Source of the DNA: Porticoccus sp041581635
Lineage (GTDB): Bacteria; Pseudomonadota; Gammaproteobacteria; Pseudomonadales; Porticoccaceae
Assembly: GCA_041581635.1 (NCBI GenBank)
Contig: JBFICW010000051.1
Coordinates: 1-11,120 of the forward strand
Length of the DNA: 11,120 bases
Reading direction: 5' to 3'
A model generated the notes under the pieces. The model did no database searches. It saw nothing but the letters and a program-made list of their open reading frames with translations, and was not told where the DNA came from. Of this stretch, positions 6,094 through 11,120 are shown piece after piece. A program made the position numbers and the translations under genes. Numbering within the stretch: the stretch's first letter is position 1; each line of letters opens with the position of its first letter.

Positions 6094-8016
6094 TCATTGC
6101 GACTTCCTGACCCGCAGGTACCACTCTGACAACAGTCGTACCTGCTTCTCGGTATAGCCGCGTTCTACCATTCTGGCGACAAAGTCGCTGTGTTTTTTCT
6201 GATCTTCGGCGGAGGCTTTGGCGTTGAAGGATATGACAGGCAGGAGATCCTCTGTGCTGGCAAACATTTTTTTCTCAATTACTGCACGTAATTTTTCGTA
6301 GCTGGTCCATTTTGGGTTGGTTCCCTGGTTCGCCGCCCGTGCTCGCAGGACGAAGTTGACGATTTCACTACGGAAGTCTTTGGGGTTGCTTATGCCGGCA
6401 GGTTTTTCTGTTTTCTCCAGCTCGTCATTGAGTGCAGAGCGGTCGAGTATTTCACCTGTTTCCGGGTCTCTGTATTCCTGGTCTTGTACCCAAAAGTCAG
6501 CGTAGGTGACATAGCGGTCAAACAGGTTTTGACCGTATTCTGAGTAGGATTCAAGATAAGCCGTCTGGATTTCCTTGCCAATAAAGTCGATATAGTTGGG
6601 TGCGAGGAATTCTTTAATAGTGTTGATATATCGGTCGTGCAGATCTTGGGGGAATTGCTCTTGTTCTATTTGGTTCTCCAGTACATAGAGCAGGTGAACC
6701 GGATTGGCCGCAATCTCGGTAGGGTCAAAATTGAACACCTTGGAGAGTGCTTTGAAAGCAAAGCGGGTGGATAACCCGGTCATTCCCTCGTCGACACCAG
6801 CATTGTCCCGGTACTCCTGAATGGATTTGGCTTTGGGGTCGGTGTCTTTGAGACTCTCGCCGTCATAGACCCGCATTTTTGAGTAGATGCTGGAATTTTC
6901 AGGCTCTTTTAGTCTTGAAAGAACGCTGAATTGGGCCAGCATCTTCAGCGTATCCGGGGCGCAGTGAGAATTAATCAGCGAGCTGTTCTGCAGGAGCTTT
7001 TGATAGATTTTAATTTCTTCGGTCACACGTAAGCAGTAGGGCACTTTGACAATGTAGACGCGATCAATGAAGGCCTCATTATTTTTGTTGTTTTTGAAAT
7101 TCTTCCATTCCGCCTCGTTTGAGTGCGCCAGCACAATGCCGTCAAACGGAATACCGCCGATAGCCTCGGTACCGTTGTAATTGCTTTCTTGGGTGGCGGT
7201 GAGTAGGGGGTGAAGTACCTTGATAGGCGCCTTGAACATCTCGACGAATTCCATCAGTCCCTGATTGGCTCTGCACATGCCGCCGGAATAACTATAGGCA
7301 TCGGGGTCGTGTTGGGGGAATTTTTCCAGTTTGCGTATATCTACCTTGCCCACCAATGACGAAATGTCCTGATTGTTTTCGTCGCCAGGTTCAGTTTTTG
7401 ATATGGCTATTTGGTCGAGGATGGAGGGGTGCAATTTCACCACCCGGAACTGATTTAAATCACCATTAAACTCATGTAGTCGCTTGACAGCCCATGGAGA
7501 CATAATGGTTTTCAGGTAGCGTTCGGGAATGCCATATTCTTCCTTTAGAATGGGGCCGTCTTCCATTGGGTCAAATAGCCCCAGTGGCGATTCAAATACC
7601 GGTGAATCCTTAAGCGTGTATATGGGTTCCTTTTCCATCAGGGCTTTGAGCCTTTCGGCCAACGAGGATTTCCCGCCTCCCACAGGGCCAAGCAAGTAGA
7701 GTATTTGTTTTTTCTCCTCCAGGCCTTGGGCGGCGTGGCGGAAGAAACTAACAATATGCTCGATGCAATCCTCCATGCCATAGAACTCACAAAAGGTCGG
7801 ATAGCGCTTAATCACCTTGTTGGAGAAAATCCGACTGAGGCGCGGACTCTGAGCGGTGTCTACAATTTCCGGTTCGCCAATGGCGGCTAACAGGCGCTCC
7901 GCGGCTGTGGCGTAGGTGAACGGGTCCTGTTTACAAAGATCGAGATATTCCTGAAGGCTGTATTCCTCCATTTGTGCGGATTCGTATCGATCTTGATAAT
8001 GGCTGAATATCGTCAT
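6094..8016 (-). CDS. prkA: PrkA family serine protein kinase / AAA+ protein (YeaG-like)
   Basis: An ATP-using stress protein classed as a serine kinase, with an AAA+ core at the N-terminal side and a kinase-like C-terminal part. In E. coli the yeaGH pair responds to stationary phase and nitrogen starvation. A Lon-like protease activity has been proposed for Bacillus PrkA, so its biochemistry is not settled. The 640 residues align end to end with E. coli YeaG (about 644), from MTIFSHYQDRYE to the final WYLRVRKS. Walker A is GPVGGGKSS (110-118). NYNGTE, VLAHSNEAEW (295-304), NNEAFIDRV (312-320) and an arginine-finger-like STRFAFK (416-422) follow. The C-terminal SYSEYGQN and TSYEKLR regions are conserved. 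It is the first gene of the operon, with its own promoter and a strong AGGAGG (8023-8028) 6 bases before the ATG. No membrane span is seen. Confidence 0.96.
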   Translation of the reverse strand: MTIFSHYQDRYESAQMEEYSLQEYLDLCKQDPFTYATAAERLLAAIGEPEIVDTAQSPRLSRIFSNKVIKRYPTFCEFYGMEDCIEHIVSFFRHAAQGLEEKKQILYLLGPVGGGKSSLAERLKALMEKEPIYTLKDSPVFESPLGLFDPMEDGPILKEEYGIPERYLKTIMSPWAVKRLHEFNGDLNQFRVVKLHPSILDQIAISKTEPGDENNQDISSLVGKVDIRKLEKFPQHDPDAYSYSGGMCRANQGLMEFVEMFKAPIKVLHPLLTATQESNYNGTEAIGGIPFDGIVLAHSNEAEWKNFKNNKNNEAFIDRVYIVKVPYCLRVTEEIKIYQKLLQNSSLINSHCAPDTLKMLAQFSVLSRLKEPENSSIYSKMRVYDGESLKDTDPKAKSIQEYRDNAGVDEGMTGLSTRFAFKALSKVFNFDPTEIAANPVHLLYVLENQIEQEQFPQDLHDRYINTIKEFLAPNYIDFIGKEIQTAYLESYSEYGQNLFDRYVTYADFWVQDQEYRDPETGEILDRSALNDELEKTEKPAGISNPKDFRSEIVNFVLRARAANQGTNPKWTSYEKLRAVIEKKMFASTEDLLPVISFNAKASAEDQKKHSDFVARMVERGYTEKQVRLLSEWYLRVRKSQ

Positions 8017-8387
8017 ATCACTCCTCCTCTCTATGTCAGTTTAGACAGTGATTCGCGATAAACCCCGATTCTTAGTGAGAGGAGTATATTTGCCGTGTAT
8101 TGCTGTAAAAACTTTTTAAAACAGGGGGTTGCGGGTGATTTTCTGGTGAAATTGATTGGTTTCGGCTTAAATCTTTTTGATCTTAGGAAGACTTGTTTTT
8201 AGGTGCTTTACGTTTCTCTGATACACCATTTTAAGTTGGCTTTTACGGCAAAAGGTGATGCTCTAATAGGTTAAAAGGTAGCGCTTCTTTACTAGACTAC
8301 GAAGATTTTAGCGGCAAGATGAGGGGGTTTTAGAGAGAAATTGCCTGGGGTTCATAATTCTTAAATTAGACTTATAAGGGTGTTTTG
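8017..8387. other. AT-rich spacer between the uvrA hairpin and prkA
   Basis: No ORF with a ribosome site is seen on either strand in these 371 bases. The prkA-proximal part has the Shine-Dalgarno (8023-8028) and a candidate promoter (8083-8111). A 22-base imperfect inverted repeat (8103-8124) lies over its -35 region. I looked for a sigma-54 promoter (GG-N10-GC) on the minus strand, because yeaGH is nitrogen-responsive in E. coli, and found none. The part from about 8150 to 8387 has nothing recognisable; its length would allow distant regulator sites or a small RNA. Confidence 0.5.
8083..8111 (-). promoter_or_regulatory. Candidate promoter of the prkA-yeaH-spoVR operon
   Basis: On the minus strand a good -10 hexamer TATACT (8083-8088) lies about 65 bases before the prkA start. 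The -35 is unclear. TTTACA (8104-8109) matches well but at a short 15-base spacing; TTTTTA (8106-8111) has a 17-base spacing but a poor match. A strong -10 with a weak -35 is common for sigma-S promoters, and E. coli yeaG is RpoS-dependent, but the sequence alone does not prove that here. Confidence 0.38.
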
Positions 8388-8420
8388 TGAGGGGTTATCG
8401 TCGAGATTGACGACCCCTCA
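8388..8420 (-). terminator. Hairpin after uvrA, terminator-like but without a U-tract
   Basis: TGAGGGGT (8388-8395) pairs with ACCCCTCA (8413-8420), and CGTC (8399-8402) pairs with GACG (8409-8412). The 6-base loop and a 3-base bulge complete a 12-bp stem starting 9 bases after the uvrA stop. On the minus strand it is followed by CAAAACACCC, not by U residues. It may mark a Rho-assisted end or protect the mRNA from 3' exonucleases. Its position at the end of uvrA is the main support for calling it a 3'-end element. Confidence 0.5.
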
Positions 8421-8429
8421 CCGTCAGAA

Positions 8430-11120
8430 TTACACCAGAAGTTTTTTCAAAAAGTGTCCGGTATGAGAGTGCGTAGCGGTAGCAACATCCTCCGGTGTGC
8501 CTGTGGCGATAATTTGACCGCCACCAGAGCCTCCTTCGGGGCCCAGATCTACCAGCCACTCTGCAGTTTTGATTACATCCAGGTTGTGTTCGATCACCAC
8601 CATAGTGTTTCCGTGGTCGCGTAGACGGTGTAGTACGGCCAGTAATTGCTGGATGTCGTGGAAGTGAAGCCCCGTCGTGGGTTCATCGAGAATATAGAGT
8701 GTTTTCCCCGTATCCCGCTTGGAGAGTTCCTTGGAGAGTTTGACTCTCTGCGCCTCGCCACCAGAGAGGGTTGTGGCCGACTGCCCCAGTCTGATATAGG
8801 ACAGCCCTACATCAATTAGGGTTTGCAGTTTTCTTGAGATAGAAGGAATTGCGTCGAAAAATTCACAGGCATCTTCGACGGTCATTTCCAGCACTTCGTG
8901 AATGTTTTTACCCTTGTAATGGATTTCCAGCGTTTCTCGGTTATAGCGCTTGCTTTTGCAAACATCACAGGGCACATAAATGTCCGGCAGGAAGTGCATC
9001 TCTACTTTCGTCACGCCGTCGCCCTGGCAGGCTTCACAGCGACCACCTTTGACGTTAAAGCTGAACCTGCCGGGCTTGTAGCCCCTGGAGCGCGATTCCT
9101 GGGTGCCCGCAAACAATTCGCGGATGGGCGTAAAGATGCCGGTATAGGTAGCGGGATTGGAGCGCGGGGTGCGGCCAATCGGGCTTTGGTCGATGTCCAC
9201 ACACTTGTCGAGATGCTCCATGCCTTCAATAGACAGATGTGTGGCGGGCTTTAAGGTGGTCGCATTGTTGAGCTCTGTTGCCGCTATGGGGTAGAGCGTT
9301 TCATTGATCAGAGTGGATTTTCCTGAACCGGAAACCCCGGTAACGCAAGTGAATAACCCAATAGGTATTTCCAGGTCGACCTGTTGTAGGTTATTGCCAC
9401 TGGCACCGCAGAGCTTTAACCACTTGTCGCTGGTTTCAGTGCGCTTTTTCGGGATGACAATGGCTTTTCTTCCGGAGAGATAGTCGCCGGTCAGCGAGCG
9501 AGGCTCGTTGAGAATGTCATCATAGGAGCCTGTGGCGATAATTTCTCCGCCGTGTACTCCGGCCCCCGGCCCGATGTCGACAATATAGTCGGCCTCGCGA
9601 ATGGCGTCTTCATCGTGTTCCACCACAATCACCGTATTACCCAGATCGCGCAGCCGGGTGAGGGTGGCCAAAAGCCGCGCATTATCCCGCTGGTGTAAAC
9701 CAATAGAGGGCTCATCGAGGATATACATGACACCAACCAGCCCGGCACCAATTTGGCTGGCGAGACGAATTCGCTGCGCTTCACCACCTGAGAGTGTTTC
9801 CGCACTTCGATTCAGGTTGAGGTAGTTGAGCCCCACATCCACAAGAAAGCGGAGGCGGTCACGGATTTCCTTGAGGACTTTTTCGGCGATCTCTCCTCGG
9901 CTGCCTTCCAGGTGCAGGTTTTCATAGTAATTAGCCAGTTCACCCACGGGAATATTGCCCACTTCGGGAAGGGGTTTCTCATCGATAAACACATGCCGAG
10001 CAGATTTACGTAGACGGGCGCCATCACACTCAGGGCAGTGTTGGGTATTCATGTATTTGCTGAGGTCCTCTCGCACTCCCTGAGAGTCCGTCTCGCGGAA
10101 GCGCCGCTCCATATTGGGGATGATCCCTTCAAACTGGTGGGAGCGTTTGAATACGGTGCCCTTGTCATTCACATAATTAAAATCAATCACCTCTTTGCCA
10201 CTGCCGAACAGCACCACTTGTTGGTGCTGTGGGGCCAAGTCTTGAAAGGGGTGATCAATGTTAAAGCCGTAATGATCGGCCAGTGAGGTCAACATATTGA
10301 AGTAGAAGAGGTTCTTTCTGTCCCAGCTTCGAATAGCCCCTTCGGAAATAGAGCATTCAGGGTATTGCACCACGCGGTCGATATCAAAAAACTGCTTAAC
10401 CCCTAGGCCATCACAGCCCGGGCAAGCACCAGCCGGGTTGTTAAAGGAGAACATGCGGGGTTCAAGCTCATCGATACTGTAGTTACAGATCGGGCAGGCA
10501 AACCGGGCAGAGAACAGCATGTCTGGAATCTTGGGTTTTTCTTGAGGGCTGGTCATCTCCGTAATGATGGCTAAACCCTCTGACAGGTTAAGTGCTGTTT
10601 CAAACGACTCTGATAGCCGAAGTTGAAGGTCAGCCTTAACTTTGAAGCGATCAACCACCACCTCAATGTCGTGCTTTTTGTTCTTTTCCAGTTCTGGAAC
10701 ATCGTCGAGATCCACCACTAGTCCGTCTACCCGAACGCGGATAAACCCCTGTGCGCGGAGGCTTTGGAATATATGGGCATGTTCACCCTTTCGTCCGCGG
10801 ATCACGGGTGCCAGCAACATCAGCTTAGAGTCTTCGGGTAACGCAAGCACTTGGTCTACCATCTGGCTGATCGTTTGGGCTTTTAGTGGCTCGTTGTGTT
10901 CAGGGCAGCGTGGCTCCCCAACGCGGGCATAGAGAAGACGCAGGTAATCGTGAATTTCAGTGATGGTGCCAACCGTAGAACGTGGGTTGTGTGATGTGGA
11001 TTTTTGCTCGATGGAGATAGCGGGCGACAGCCCCTCAATATGCTCCACATCCGGTTTCTCCATCATAGAAAGAAACTGGCGAGCATAGGCGGACAGTGAC
11101 TCCACATATCGGCGTTGCCC
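8430..11120 (-). CDS. uvrA: UvrABC excinuclease subunit A, N-terminus cut by the window edge
   Basis: UvrA dimerises, scans DNA for bulky lesions and loads UvrB in nucleotide excision repair. The frame is open to the right edge, where it reads GQRRYVESLS. The GTG at 11103-11105 is an internal Val, not the start. By comparison with E. coli UvrA about 48 residues are missing, including the first Walker A. In the 896 residues present: first zinc finger Cys209/212/233/236; a CPEC motif (362-365); ABC signature LSGGEAQR (443-450) and Walker B YILDEP (466-471) of the first ATPase; Walker A GVSGSGKST (595-603); second zinc finger Cys695/698/718/721; signature LSGGEAQR (785-792) and Walker B YILDEP (809-814) of the second ATPase. 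All motifs are intact. LexA control is usual for uvrA, but its promoter lies outside the window. Confidence 0.98.
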   Translation of the reverse strand, partial: GQRRYVESLSAYARQFLSMMEKPDVEHIEGLSPAISIEQKSTSHNPRSTVGTITEIHDYLRLLYARVGEPRCPEHNEPLKAQTISQMVDQVLALPEDSKLMLLAPVIRGRKGEHAHIFQSLRAQGFIRVRVDGLVVDLDDVPELEKNKKHDIEVVVDRFKVKADLQLRLSESFETALNLSEGLAIITEMTSPQEKPKIPDMLFSARFACPICNYSIDELEPRMFSFNNPAGACPGCDGLGVKQFFDIDRVVQYPECSISEGAIRSWDRKNLFYFNMLTSLADHYGFNIDHPFQDLAPQHQQVVLFGSGKEVIDFNYVNDKGTVFKRSHQFEGIIPNMERRFRETDSQGVREDLSKYMNTQHCPECDGARLRKSARHVFIDEKPLPEVGNIPVGELANYYENLHLEGSRGEIAEKVLKEIRDRLRFLVDVGLNYLNLNRSAETLSGGEAQRIRLASQIGAGLVGVMYILDEPSIGLHQRDNARLLATLTRLRDLGNTVIVVEHDEDAIREADYIVDIGPGAGVHGGEIIATGSYDDILNEPRSLTGDYLSGRKAIVIPKKRTETSDKWLKLCGASGNNLQQVDLEIPIGLFTCVTGVSGSGKSTLINETLYPIAATELNNATTLKPATHLSIEGMEHLDKCVDIDQSPIGRTPRSNPATYTGIFTPIRELFAGTQESRSRGYKPGRFSFNVKGGRCEACQGDGVTKVEMHFLPDIYVPCDVCKSKRYNRETLEIHYKGKNIHEVLEMTVEDACEFFDAIPSISRKLQTLIDVGLSYIRLGQSATTLSGGEAQRVKLSKELSKRDTGKTLYILDEPTTGLHFHDIQQLLAVLHRLRDHGNTMVVIEHNLDVIKTAEWLVDLGPEGGSGGGQIIATGTPEDVATATHSHTGHFLKKLLV

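Noticed and set aside
8017..8387. Sigma-54 promoter for prkA
   Set aside because: Nitrogen control of yeaG in E. coli made this worth checking, but no GG-N10-GC element with the right flanks was found on the minus strand.
8898..9254. 118-codon plus-strand ORF inside uvrA
   Set aside because: It is the antisense of well conserved UvrA sequence including the second zinc finger region, and is a by-product of that coding constraint.
11103..11105. GTG as the start of uvrA
   Set aside because: The frame continues upstream to the window edge with residues GQRRY that belong to the conserved UvrA N-terminal region, so this is an internal valine.

Overview
The window looks like chromosomal core DNA from a gammaproteobacterium. 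PrkA, YeaH and SpoVR resemble the E. coli proteins YeaG, YeaH and YcgB closely along their whole length. The CCA enzyme is the HD-domain form seen in E. coli, and the sigma-32 and LexA sites read with E. coli consensus sequences. A free-living, possibly marine, lineage is a guess from gene order and base composition. There is no sign of a phage, insertion sequence, CRISPR array, tRNA or rRNA.

Every supported gene lies on the minus strand, so transcription runs from high to low coordinates. In that order: (1) uvrA, cut by the right edge, ending in a strong hairpin (8388-8420). (2) An AT-rich spacer of about 410 bases holding a likely prkA promoter and a strong Shine-Dalgarno. (3) A compact prkA-yeaH-spoVR operon (8016 to 3286): an AAA+ protein kinase, a von Willebrand A-like protein with a metal site, and a SpoVR protein. 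(4) A near-consensus LexA box over a promoter (3169-3215), followed by a 60-residue basic ORF that I do not recognise. (5) cca and, 6 bases further on, a pteridine reductase with a GTG start. (6) A small heat-shock protein gene with a sigma-32 promoter, a leader that can fold over its ribosome site, and a terminator. (7) The first 13 codons of a further gene at the left edge.

Stress response is the common theme: nucleotide excision repair (uvrA), a general-stress and starvation kinase operon, an SOS-controlled small gene and a heat-shock chaperone, placed around tRNA 3'-end maintenance and pterin reduction. The most notable item is the LexA-controlled small ORF. Next are the three-gene kinase operon, which pairs an AAA+ ATPase with a VWA-like protein, and the possible RNA thermometer in front of the chaperone gene.
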